Positions 1 through 8,152 of a DNA stretch of 64,000 nucleotides are shown one piece after another. Numbering within the stretch: position 1 is the first letter of the stretch; each line of letters starts with the position of its first letter. Origin of the DNA: JAJZAM01 sp027391075 (GTDB lineage: Bacteria; Actinomycetota; Acidimicrobiia; Acidimicrobiales; Palsa-688); the NCBI GenBank assembly GCA_027391075.1, contig DAHYHI010000092.1, positions 51,370 through 115,369 on the forward strand. Reading direction: 5' to 3'. The notes under the pieces are model-generated. The model was not told the DNA's origin. It saw only the letters and a program-made list of their open reading frames with translations, and searched no databases. A program made the translations under genes and the position numbers.

Positions 1-952
1 TTTTGGCCCCCTCGGCTATCGCCTTGACACCGCGGGCGACGACAGTGTTACCGACCGTCTCGGAGGTGATCTCAAGCGACTCCAGGACGGGTACGCCCGC
101 CCCTAACAGGGTAGACAGCGTAGCGGCGAAGCGCGCCAAGGCAGTCTTTCTCAGCAGAGCACCGAAGACCGGCAGTCTAAGCAGCAGCGAGTCCCGGGTG
201 GACTTACCCGCCGGAGTGCGAACCCAGCGTCGGTAGAGCACGACGAGGGCGATGACAGCCAAGAGCACGAACGGCGCCCCGTGCACCGCTATGTTCGATA
301 TGGACACGAGCAGAAGCGTCGGAGCTGGGAGCTTCCCTCCAAGCTGGGCGTACATGTTCTTGAAGATCGGTACGACGAAGAGGATCATCGCAGAGAGGAT
401 CCCGAGTACGAGCGCCAGCACCGATATCGGGTAGGTCATAGCGCTGCGGATCTTTCCTCGCAGAGCCACCTGCTTCTCGATGGTGTCCGCCAGGTCTGTG
501 AGAGTGCGGTCGAGGCTACCGCCCACCTCGCCGGCTCTGACCATCGAACGGTAGAGGTTGTTGAACTCCTTGGGGTGACGTCCCAACGCCTGCGAAAGAG
601 ACGAACCCGACTCGATGTCAGCTCGGACTTGGTCGATGACAGTCGCCAGTTGTTTGTTCTCGGTCTGAACGGCCAGGATGGACAAGCTGCGCAGCAGCGT
701 GAGCCCCGATGCCACCATCGTCGCGAACTGGCGGCTGAAGACGGCGATCTCCTTGAGCTTCACCCGGTTCGTGAAGCCCGGGATGGCGATCTCTCGTTTG
801 AAGCCGGGACCGGCCTTCTTGTCGATGCTGATCGGGACGTATCCCATCTGGCGGAGACGGTTGGCTACAAGCGCCGTGCTCTCTGCGTCGATCGACCCAG
901 ATATCACCTTGCCGGCGGTGTCGCGCACCTTGTACGCGTACGTGGTAGGCAT
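1..952 (-). CDS. pilC: Type IV pilus inner-membrane platform protein PilC (3' end cut by window)
   Basis: This is the start and first 317 codons of a PilC/GspF-family protein, the inner-membrane platform on which the PilB and PilT motors act. The frame opens at an ATG whose first base is the last base of the pilT stop codon (TGATG), so translation is probably coupled. Residues 1-50 are a soluble lead-in. A T2SSF domain follows, with the typical FSRQ.ATM..SG start and an EVGGSLD motif. A hydrophobic membrane segment follows near residue 165-190, and a second T2SSF domain is beginning when the window ends. The gene closes a pilus block with pilT, pilB and a DUF4388 gene. The order ATPase, retraction ATPase, platform is the usual one for type IVa pili. 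The missing part is only the window edge, not a truncation of the gene. Confidence 0.9.
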   Translation of the reverse strand, partial: MPTTYAYKVRDTAGKVISGSIDAESTALVANRLRQMGYVPISIDKKAGPGFKREIAIPGFTNRVKLKEIAVFSRQFATMVASGLTLLRSLSILAVQTENKQLATVIDQVRADIESGSSLSQALGRHPKEFNNLYRSMVRAGEVGGSLDRTLTDLADTIEKQVALRGKIRSAMTYPISVLALVLGILSAMILFVVPIFKNMYAQLGGKLPAPTLLLVSISNIAVHGAPFVLLAVIALVVLYRRWVRTPAGKSTRDSLLLRLPVFGALLRKTALARFAATLSTLLGAGVPVLESLEITSETVGNTVVARGVKAIAEGAK

Positions 953-2508
953 CAGCGGACCCCTCCGACGAGACGGCGAAGGTCGTCCTCGTTATGGCAG
1001 CGTTCCAGGGCCACGTCGAGCCCGATCGCCGACGAGCGGACCAAAGCGGCGAGGGACTGGTCCATGGTTTGCATGCCGAACTGCCCGCCGGCCTGCATCG
1101 AGCTGTACACCTGGTGGGTCTTGCCCTCCCGGATGAGGTTTCGGATGGCGGGAGTGGCGACCATCACTTCGCAAGCTACGGTACGTCCCCTGCCGTTAGC
1201 TCTGGGAAGCAACTGCTGGGTAACGACGGCCTGGAGCGCAGCCGCAAGCTGCACGCGGATCTGCTGTTGCTGGTGGGAGGGAAACACGTCGATGATGCGG
1301 TCGATGGATTGAGGGGCGTCTTGGGTGTGCAAGGTCCCGAACACGAGGTGGCCGGTCTCGGCTGCGGTCAGGGCGGTCGAGATGGTCTCGAGGTCTCGCA
1401 TTTCACCCACCAAGATCACGTCGGGGTCCTGGCGAAGGACGTGCTTGAGAGCCGACGAGAACGACTTGGTGTCCTCGCCTACCTCTCTTTGGTTGACCAC
1501 CGCCCTTTTGTGACTGTGAACGAACTCGATCGGGTCCTCTACTGTCATGATGTGACACGGGCGGGTGGTGTTGACCACGTCGACCAGCGAAGCCAAAGTC
1601 GTCGACTTCCCCGACCCGGTCGGCCCGGTCACGAGGACAAGTCCTCTCTGGAGGTTTGCGAACCCTCCGACGATAGCCGGGATGCCGAGCGCATCGAGCG
1701 GCACGATCTTGAAGGGGATCGCCCGCAGCACGGCACCGACGGAGTCGCGCTGGATGAACACGTTCAGACGAAAACGTCCGACCCCGGTGACGACGTGGGA
1801 AGTGTCGAGCTCGAGGTGCTCCTCGAAACGCTCCCTCTGGCGTTGCGTGAGGATGGAGTACAACAGTCGCCGGATCTCCGACGGTGTGAGGACCTCCTGA
1901 TTTGCAAGCGGGCGTATCGACCCGTCGACACGGATGCAAGGCGGTAGCCCGGCGCTGAGGTGAAGGTCCGAAGCTCCTAGGTCGACCATCTCGGTTAGAA
2001 GGTCGTTGATGTGCAGTTCCGTGGCTGCTTTGCCCTGCGAGCCCGCGGCGGCAGCGTCGCCTGCCGGGCGGTCCTCGACGCCGTAGAGGACCTCTATGGC
2101 CAAGGAGATGTCCGAAGCGGCGGCTAGGACAGGGCGGACCTGCCAACCGGTGTCGGAGGTGATGTCAGCGACCGCCTTTTGGTCCATGGGGTTCTCCATG
2201 GCGACGATCAGCTCGGTGCCGTCCATGCCGACGGCTACGGCACGCAGGCGCTGGCAGAGACCGACTGGTAGCATCCCGCCGAGGATCGCAGGGATCGGCT
2301 CGGCGTCGGGATCCCACATGGCGAGTCCGAGCTGGTCGGCTACGGCGGCGACGAGGTGGCGTTCTGCGACGAGACCTTCGCTGGAGAGGATCTTGGCCAG
2401 CGGTACCCCGGTGTCGGCTTCGCGGCGCAGAGCCGCCTCCAAGGAGTCGCGCGAGAGGACTTTGCGTTCGACGAGGAACTCCCCGACGGCCCTAGATGTG
2501 GCGAGCAT
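952..2508 (-). CDS. pilT: Type IV pilus retraction ATPase PilT with N-terminal MshEN-like domain
   Basis: Hexameric ATPase that drives pilus retraction (twitching). The C-terminal part has the PilT hallmarks: Walker A GPTGSGKST, an Asp box, a Walker B region VILVGEMRD, a His box GHLVFGTLHT, and the PilT-specific AIRNLIREGK stretch. At 518 aa it is much longer than a typical PilT (about 345-370 aa). The extra 160 or so residues at the N terminus resemble the GspE_N/MshEN fold normally found on PilB, with two imperfect LG..LV..G.L repeats near residues 8-32 and 36-60. The start is an ATG preceded by AGGAG at five bases spacing, which is convincing. It lies 59 bases after pilB and overlaps the pilC start by one base. 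Confidence 0.93.
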   Translation of the reverse strand: MLATSRAVGEFLVERKVLSRDSLEAALRREADTGVPLAKILSSEGLVAERHLVAAVADQLGLAMWDPDAEPIPAILGGMLPVGLCQRLRAVAVGMDGTELIVAMENPMDQKAVADITSDTGWQVRPVLAAASDISLAIEVLYGVEDRPAGDAAAAGSQGKAATELHINDLLTEMVDLGASDLHLSAGLPPCIRVDGSIRPLANQEVLTPSEIRRLLYSILTQRQRERFEEHLELDTSHVVTGVGRFRLNVFIQRDSVGAVLRAIPFKIVPLDALGIPAIVGGFANLQRGLVLVTGPTGSGKSTTLASLVDVVNTTRPCHIMTVEDPIEFVHSHKRAVVNQREVGEDTKSFSSALKHVLRQDPDVILVGEMRDLETISTALTAAETGHLVFGTLHTQDAPQSIDRIIDVFPSHQQQQIRVQLAAALQAVVTQQLLPRANGRGRTVACEVMVATPAIRNLIREGKTHQVYSSMQAGGQFGMQTMDQSLAALVRSSAIGLDVALERCHNEDDLRRLVGGVR

Positions 2509-2567
2509 GCCTTCTCCTTCGGTCTGTGGGGTGCATGGCTGTAGAAGTGGTCAACTCCCGAAAGCCT

Positions 2568-4298
2568 TCAGGCGATGACCCGGAGGATCTCTTCCATCGA
2601 CGTCACGCCAGTGGCCACCTCGACCATTCCCGCCTGGCGCAGTGTCAACATTCCCTGGCCGATGGAGATCTTTCGTATGTCCTCGGTGTGGGCGCGCTCG
2701 ACTATCGCCCGTTCGACTTCCTCGGTGACGACCAGCACCTCGTGGATAGCGAAGCGGCCGTGATAGCCGGTGCCCCCGCATGCGCCGCAGCCGACCGCCT
2801 GGAACGTCTCGTAGGAGTCCCCCGGCTCGCCGAGGCGTTCGAAGTCCCAGCCGGTGGCAGCCAACTCGTTCTTGTTAGGAGTGTACGCTCGCTTGCAGCG
2901 AGAGCAAAGCTTGCGGGCGAGGCGTTGAGCGACGACGCAGTCGATCGAGCTTCCCACCAGGAACGGCTCGACCCCCATCTCCACCAGGCGGCTCGGCGTC
3001 GACGCCGCGTCGTTGGTGTGCAGTGTCGATAGGACAAGGTGTCCTGTCAGAGCGGCCTCGATGGCGATGACCGCCGTCTCTTGGTCTCGGATCTCACCGA
3101 CGAGGACCACGTCGGGGTCTGATCGCAGGATGCTCCGCAGCGCCGCGGCGAAGCTGAGCCCGGCCTTGGTGTTCACCTGCACCTGGTTGATGCCGGGGAG
3201 CTGGTACTCGACCGGATCCTCCACGGTGATCACGTTCTTGGTCTCGTCGTTGACGATGTTCAACGTCGCGTAGAGGGTCGTGGACTTGCCTGAGCCGGTG
3301 GGACCTGTGACGAGGATCGTCCCGTAGGGTTTGCGGTAGCACTGCTCGTAGCGGGCCATGTTCTCGGGAAGAAACCCGAGATCCTGCAAACGCAAAAGCG
3401 CCGTCGACTTGTCAAGTACCCGCATCACGACTTTCTCGCCGTGCACGGTCGGTAGGGTAGCTACTCGCAGGTCGACGTCGCGCCCGGAGATCTTCGTGTT
3501 GATCCGCCCGTCTTGGGGGACTCGCCGCTCGGCGATGTTCATGTCAGCCATCACCTTGAGCCGGCTGACTATTCCAGAGTGGATGTTCTTAGGTGGGCGC
3601 ATCACCTCGTGGAGCACACCGTCGATGCGGAACCGCACTCTAAGCGAGTTGTCACCAGGTTCTATGTGGATGTCCGATGCCCGGTCAGCGATCGCCTGGC
3701 CGATCAGAAGGTTGACCAGCTTTACTATCGGCGAGTCCTCGCTGATCTCACGAACCGACGCGAGGGAGGTGTCCTCGTCGAAGACGCTCGACGCCTCCGC
3801 TGAGACGTCCTCGGCTGAGGACATCACCCGGTGGAACTTACCGATGGCTTCGACTATGGAGTTGCTGGTCGCTACCGCTATGTGAAGCTCGGCGCCGGTT
3901 ACCGCCCGGATGTCGTCGATCGCGAACACGTTCGACGGGTCCGCCATCGCCACTATCAGACGACCTTCGAACCAACCGATCGGCAACGCCAGGTAGCGAC
4001 GCGCCAGCGAGTCGCTCACCAGGCGAGCGGCGGCGGCGTCAACCGGATAGTCCGCCAAGTCGACGTAGTCGAGCCTGAGGTGCTTGGCTAGCGTAGCGAC
4101 CAGGTCGGCTTCTGAGACGAGGTTCTCCTCTATCAAAACCCGCGTCAAACCCTCGCCCCGGGAGACGCTGAGCTGTATGGCGTGGGACAGGGAGTCCTGT
4201 CCCAGGACTCCGCCCTCCACCAACAAGGCGCCAAGCCGGTCGTCGTCGCCGAGTCCTGTAGCCGAGTTCGGCGGGAGTGGCGGCATCGGTGAGGTCAC
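2568..4298 (-). CDS. pilB: Type IV pilus extension ATPase PilB (GspE family)
   Basis: Assembly ATPase that powers pilus extension from the cytoplasm, working on PilC. At 576 aa it has the full PilB layout. An N-terminal MshEN domain (about residues 18-170) carries an RLGALLVEGGVL motif close to the known c-di-GMP-binding consensus. The AAA-type core carries GPTGSGKSTTLYATLN (Walker A), DVVLVGEIRD (Walker B) and GHLVLSTLHTNDA (His box). A C-terminal zinc module shows CSRCKR and CGACGGTG cysteine pairs, which separates PilB/GspE from PilT. The frame opens with GTG; an in-frame ATG four codons later is equally possible because neither has a clear ribosome binding site. The 40 bases to the upstream DUF4388 gene suggest one transcript. 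Confidence 0.93.
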   Translation of the reverse strand: MTSPMPPLPPNSATGLGDDDRLGALLVEGGVLGQDSLSHAIQLSVSRGEGLTRVLIEENLVSEADLVATLAKHLRLDYVDLADYPVDAAAARLVSDSLARRYLALPIGWFEGRLIVAMADPSNVFAIDDIRAVTGAELHIAVATSNSIVEAIGKFHRVMSSAEDVSAEASSVFDEDTSLASVREISEDSPIVKLVNLLIGQAIADRASDIHIEPGDNSLRVRFRIDGVLHEVMRPPKNIHSGIVSRLKVMADMNIAERRVPQDGRINTKISGRDVDLRVATLPTVHGEKVVMRVLDKSTALLRLQDLGFLPENMARYEQCYRKPYGTILVTGPTGSGKSTTLYATLNIVNDETKNVITVEDPVEYQLPGINQVQVNTKAGLSFAAALRSILRSDPDVVLVGEIRDQETAVIAIEAALTGHLVLSTLHTNDAASTPSRLVEMGVEPFLVGSSIDCVVAQRLARKLCSRCKRAYTPNKNELAATGWDFERLGEPGDSYETFQAVGCGACGGTGYHGRFAIHEVLVVTEEVERAIVERAHTEDIRKISIGQGMLTLRQAGMVEVATGVTSMEEILRVIA

Positions 4299-4338
4299 TT
4301 CACAGTTCAGTTATCGGTGTCGGCGAGACGGGTTCGGC

Positions 4339-5634
4339 TCAGTTACGAACTGAGGAGAGGAATTTGAGCAGCAGACCCCGGTTGATAGGCTCTTCGGCGG
4401 GCTCGTCGCCGCCCTCGGCCTCCTCGGAGGGGTGCTCGTCTGACGGTTCGGGAGACGACTCCGACTGAGCGGAAGGCGCCTCAGTGGTCCTCTCGTAGTA
4501 CCCCTGGTCGTCGGCCGATGAGCCGGGCGTTTCCCACATGCCGGACTCGTGGATTTGAGCGAGCTCCCTCTCCGACCAAGGTCCGCGGTCGGCGAGAGCA
4601 TCGAAATGACCGACCCCGTGTACGCTGCCAGAACCGTAACCTCCGTCCGCCCCGCCGTAGCTGCTGTCAGCAACTTCGTAGTCGACCGGGTCGGCACCGT
4701 TAGTGTCGCCGGTGTTCTCCAGGTTCTCTCCGACTTCAAGCATCGCAGCTCGCAGGGCAGCGTAGCGGTCCTCGGCGGAAGTCTCGGGGGAGTCGAAGTC
4801 CCCCGGCGATGAGGACAGCTCGCTCAGATCGGAGAAGGTGACGTCGGGGACGACCACGCTGCTCTCGGGCTCGGCCTCTACTGGCTCCTCCAGAGACGTG
4901 GAAGCTGCGGGGACCGGGAAGTCAGCGACAAGCGTACCGAAGTCGAAGCCGAGTATCCCACGTCGATCGCCAGAAGTCTCCTCGACGGCGGGCTTGACGT
5001 CGTCGACCTGGCTGTAGGGCTCGTCGAAGGAGGCGCTCCCGAGCACGACCGTGTCGCCTTCGACATCCCCCTTGGTGGTAACGGCCGGCCGGTCGGCGAC
5101 AGTAGCCACACCCGCCTCTACTAGGTCGCGGATCACCCGGCACCCGGCGATCTCGCTAAGGTCGCATCCGGCTATGACGTCAGCGACGCTGCGGCCAGAC
5201 CCGACCGCCACGACGGCGGCCCACTGGGCCCGTCCGAGGGTCACCGGGTCGCTCGGAGCGTCAGCGACCAACTCCACGTGATAGTCGAGGGATGCAATGA
5301 CGCCGACTATCGAGCTCCACTCCTCCCGGAGAGCTTCCGCTTCGGCGAGAAGCGGTCCTACCTCCCGCCTTGCGGCCCGTCCGGTGGGCGCCGGCTGAGG
5401 ACTGTCAGCTGCGGTGAAGACGAACTCGCCGTCGGTGATGCCCATCAGCTCGAAGACGGCCTCTGCTGGCTCCCGGCTGGAGTGCGACTCGAAGCCCGAC
5501 ACCACCCCGCCGTCGAACCAGAGGCGCCCGCGCCCGTTAGATCCGCTCACAGCAAGTTCGCCCGTCTTGGAGGTGCTTTCCAAGAAGCGTAGGACCTCAG
5601 GGATTGCGACTGTCTGAAGCGAGCCTTGCAGCAC
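4339..5634 (-). CDS. DUF4388 (PATAN-type) domain protein heading the pilus gene block
   Basis: A 431-residue cytoplasmic protein with no signal peptide or membrane segment. Residues 1-75 match the DUF4388/PATAN pattern (MLQGSLQTV.IPEVLRFLE, then GELAVSG and GRLWFDGG.VSGFES). This domain is known from bacterial two-component and gliding or pilus regulators and is thought to mediate protein contacts. A helical middle region (about 95-180) may be a second copy or a linker. The rest is highly acidic and low in complexity (Glu, Asp, Ser, Gly), so probably disordered. It is the first gene of the pilB-pilT-pilC set and precedes pilB by 40 bases, so a role in controlling pilus assembly is a reasonable inference. 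No enzymatic motif is visible. Confidence 0.75.
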   Translation of the reverse strand: MLQGSLQTVAIPEVLRFLESTSKTGELAVSGSNGRGRLWFDGGVVSGFESHSSREPAEAVFELMGITDGEFVFTAADSPQPAPTGRAARREVGPLLAEAEALREEWSSIVGVIASLDYHVELVADAPSDPVTLGRAQWAAVVAVGSGRSVADVIAGCDLSEIAGCRVIRDLVEAGVATVADRPAVTTKGDVEGDTVVLGSASFDEPYSQVDDVKPAVEETSGDRRGILGFDFGTLVADFPVPAASTSLEEPVEAEPESSVVVPDVTFSDLSELSSSPGDFDSPETSAEDRYAALRAAMLEVGENLENTGDTNGADPVDYEVADSSYGGADGGYGSGSVHGVGHFDALADRGPWSERELAQIHESGMWETPGSSADDQGYYERTTEAPSAQSESSPEPSDEHPSEEAEGGDEPAEEPINRGLLLKFLSSVRN

Positions 5635-5691
5635 TGCGGGGACCTCCGAATAGGGTGACTTTGGTCCTATCGGCGCAGCTAGGCTCTGCCT

Positions 5692-6594
5692 TTACATGGT
5701 TTCGCCGTTGCGGTGACTGACCGCTGCCTCAGCGGCCGCCCGCATCACCTGGACCGGCGGGACCAGGCCGGTCCAGCATTGCACTTGCGCTCGCGCTTGG
5801 TGGACGAGCATCGACAGTCCGTTCAGGACGCGGGCTCCTGCATCCTCGGCGACGCGCATGAGCGGCGTCGTCGCCGGATGGTAGATGAGGTCCATCACCA
5901 GCTGGCCGGAGCGAAACCACCCTGGCGTTAGGTCCATGGGCACAAGGTGAGGGTCCGACATACCTACCGACGTCGCGTTGACTATCAGTTCGCCTACGTC
6001 GAGCGCTGCCCTAAGCGCAGCGGTGTCGGCGGCGACAAGGGCTTTCGCTGCTGGTCCGCCGAGCGCTGCGCACGACGCCGCTCTCCCCCGGTCCCGACCG
6101 ACGACCGTGATCGACCCGGCGCCGGCGCCGCCTGCGGCGTCGGTGAGCGCCCGGGCGGCACCCCCCGAGCCGAGTACCACGACACTGCTGCCTTCGACGT
6201 CGAAGCCCTCCTCTCGCAGCGCCTCCACGAAGCCCGGCCCGTCGGTCGACTCGCCGACCAGCTCCCCTGGTCGCTCCGGCGACCACGCCACCGTGTTCAC
6301 CACCCCTAGCCTGGCGGCTACGGGTCCGAGCGAGTCGACCGCCGACGCCACCGCGCCCTTGTGGGGCATCGTGACCGACAGACCAGCGAGGCCGAGAGCT
6401 CGGACCGCGTCCACTGCGGCGCCAGCAGCACCCGGCGCCACCCGGAACGCCGTGTAGACCCAGTCCAAGCCGAGAGCTTCGAAAGCCGCGTTGTGCATCG
6501 CAGGAGACAATGAGTGGGCGACTGGATCGCCTATCAGCGCCGCAACCCTTGTGGTAGGACCCGGAGTCCTCAACACAGCCCAGCCGCCCTGCAC
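5692..6594 (-). CDS. aroE: Shikimate dehydrogenase AroE
   Basis: NADPH-dependent reduction of 3-dehydroshikimate to shikimate in aromatic amino acid synthesis. About 300 aa, the expected size. The substrate side shows GDPVAHSLSPAMHNAAF, TMPHKG (catalytic Lys) and STDGPGF (catalytic Asp). The nucleotide-binding side shows VLGSGGAARA, and NATSVGM follows. The longest frame starts at a GTG inside the end of mltG. In-frame GTG and TTG codons 6 and 7 codons later, the TTG overlapping the mltG stop (TTGA), are plausible alternatives and would fit the coupling seen at mltG and DUF948. The gene lies between mltG and the pilus block, as in other actinobacteria where aro genes adjoin alaS-ruvX-mltG. 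Confidence 0.93.
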   Translation of the reverse strand: MQGGWAVLRTPGPTTRVAALIGDPVAHSLSPAMHNAAFEALGLDWVYTAFRVAPGAAGAAVDAVRALGLAGLSVTMPHKGAVASAVDSLGPVAARLGVVNTVAWSPERPGELVGESTDGPGFVEALREEGFDVEGSSVVVLGSGGAARALTDAAGGAGAGSITVVGRDRGRAASCAALGGPAAKALVAADTAALRAALDVGELIVNATSVGMSDPHLVPMDLTPGWFRSGQLVMDLIYHPATTPLMRVAEDAGARVLNGLSMLVHQARAQVQCWTGLVPPVQVMRAAAEAAVSHRNGETM

Positions 6595-7700
6595 TGAGCC
6601 TGCAGGGACACGAAACCGGCTGTGTCGGAAGCGAAGCCGAGCTTACCGTCGGGATTTACCTCCACGAAGTACAGGTAGCTAGTCGAGGGCGGCGCAGCCG
6701 CTGCCTGCAACGCCGCCAGACCCGGGGAGGATATCGCAGTCGGGGGCAGGCCCTTGTCGAGTCGCGTGTTGTAGGGGCTCGGCTGGTCCAGCTGAGCAGC
6801 ACTCGGCACGAGCTTCGGGTCGCTTTGGCGCAGGTAGTAGGTCTGAGTGGAGTCGGCGCCGAGAGGCATGCCCAACCTCAGACGGTTATACAAGGTGCTG
6901 GCCACCGGGCCGTAATCCGAGGAGAACTTCGCTTCACGCTCGACGATCGACGCCACCGTAACCACCTGGTAGGGGCTGTAGCCGAGGTTCTTCGCCGCTG
7001 CGGTCAGACCGATCTGAGCGGCTCGGTCGTCGAAAGCTCCGACCATCTCCTCCAACACGTCGATGACCGTGTCGTTTTGGGATATCTCATACGTAGCAGG
7101 AAAGAGCAGACCTTCGAGGTTGTTCACTCCAGCCGGCTCATAGGGGCTGCGAACCGCGCCGCTGGACGCAGCGGCGAGAAGCGCGGCGGCTGACAGGTGC
7201 AGCCCCGGTAGCCCCGCTACGGCCTGCGCGATCTGCTCCACGGTGAAGCCTTCTGGTATGACAAGCTTGTCGGTGAGGAGTTTTGGACCGGCTCTCAGGG
7301 CTGCGAGCGCTTGGTAGTACGGAGAGTTCCTGGCGAGGTGGTAGGTGCCCGGGTACAGCACTGCCGACCCTTTCAGCTTGACGTACAGCGGAAAGAGCGA
7401 CCCGTCGTGGATCACGCCTGCCTTTGCGAGAATGTCTCCGATGGCCGACGTCGAAGCACCCTTAGGTATGACCACCGTGACCTTCTGACCTGGCGAACCG
7501 CCCGGGTCTATCTGGGCTCTCGCCCACAGCCCTCCCCCTAGGAGCAAAGCCGCAACGACGACCGCCGACACTGCGACTATCGCAATCCAGCGTCTCGGAC
7601 CGTCGTGACGGTAGCGGGTGGAAGCCGGCCGGCGCCCTGGCGGCTTGCGACCCCTCGGAGTGCGACGCGGGCTTTTAGCGGGCTCTCGGTAGTGCGTCAA
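6570..7700 (-). CDS. mltG: Endolytic murein transglycosylase MltG (YceG)
   Basis: Membrane-anchored lytic transglycosylase that cuts nascent peptidoglycan strands. It has 376 aa: a basic, Arg/Pro-rich cytoplasmic tail of about 40 residues, one membrane segment (about residues 41-62, IAIVAVSAVVVAALLLGGGLW), and an extracytoplasmic YceG domain. The catalytic glutamate lies in ASIVEREAKF. The family C-terminal motif reads SPYNTRLDKGLPPTAISSPG. The frame starts at TTG and shares TTGA with the ruvX stop, so translation is likely coupled. It lies in the conserved alaS-ruvX-mltG-aroE run. Confidence 0.93.
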   Translation of the reverse strand: MTHYREPAKSPRRTPRGRKPPGRRPASTRYRHDGPRRWIAIVAVSAVVVAALLLGGGLWARAQIDPGGSPGQKVTVVIPKGASTSAIGDILAKAGVIHDGSLFPLYVKLKGSAVLYPGTYHLARNSPYYQALAALRAGPKLLTDKLVIPEGFTVEQIAQAVAGLPGLHLSAAALLAAASSGAVRSPYEPAGVNNLEGLLFPATYEISQNDTVIDVLEEMVGAFDDRAAQIGLTAAAKNLGYSPYQVVTVASIVEREAKFSSDYGPVASTLYNRLRLGMPLGADSTQTYYLRQSDPKLVPSAAQLDQPSPYNTRLDKGLPPTAISSPGLAALQAAAAPPSTSYLYFVEVNPDGKLGFASDTAGFVSLQAQCRAAGLC

Positions 7701-8152
7701 AGCTCGACCCGCGAGGCAACCTTAGTTCGGTCAAGCCAGCCCTGGAGGAGAACCTGGGCGGCGGCAGCGTCGATCACGGAGCGTTGGCGTCTTGCTGTGC
7801 GCCCCGTCGCTTGCATCGCGCCCGACGCCACGACCGTGGTGTAACGCTCGTCGACTGTCTCCACCGGCACCGTCAGCACCCGACGCAACTGGTCGACCTC
7901 TTCGAGGACGCCCGTCGCGGCAGGGCCCGTAGCGCCGCTCAGCGACAGGGGCAAACCGACCACCACCGCCACGGCCTCGTAGCTATCGACGAGGCCGGCC
8001 AGCGTCGCGTGGTCAGCGCGCCGCTGCGGGCTCCTAGCGAGGACCGTAACGGCGGTTGCGACAGCGCGCCGCGAGTCACTGACCGCCACCCCTATCCTCC
8101 TGGACCCCAGGTCGACGCCGAGCACCCTGCCGGCAGGCTCCACCATGCTCAC
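7697..8152 (-). CDS. ruvX: Putative pre-16S rRNA nuclease RuvX/YqgF
   Basis: RNase H-fold nuclease of the YqgF family, implicated in maturation of the 16S rRNA 5' end. Its 151 aa match the family size. Motifs: GVDLGSRRIGVAVSD near the N terminus (catalytic Asp), VVVGLPLSLSG, and VDERYTTVVA (catalytic Glu region). The start is an ATG overlapping the alaS stop by four bases, and the end overlaps the mltG start by four bases. It is therefore embedded in a tightly coupled alaS-ruvX-mltG unit. Confidence 0.92.
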   Translation of the reverse strand: MSMVEPAGRVLGVDLGSRRIGVAVSDSRRAVATAVTVLARSPQRRADHATLAGLVDSYEAVAVVVGLPLSLSGATGPAATGVLEEVDQLRRVLTVPVETVDERYTTVVASGAMQATGRTARRQRSVIDAAAAQVLLQGWLDRTKVASRVEL

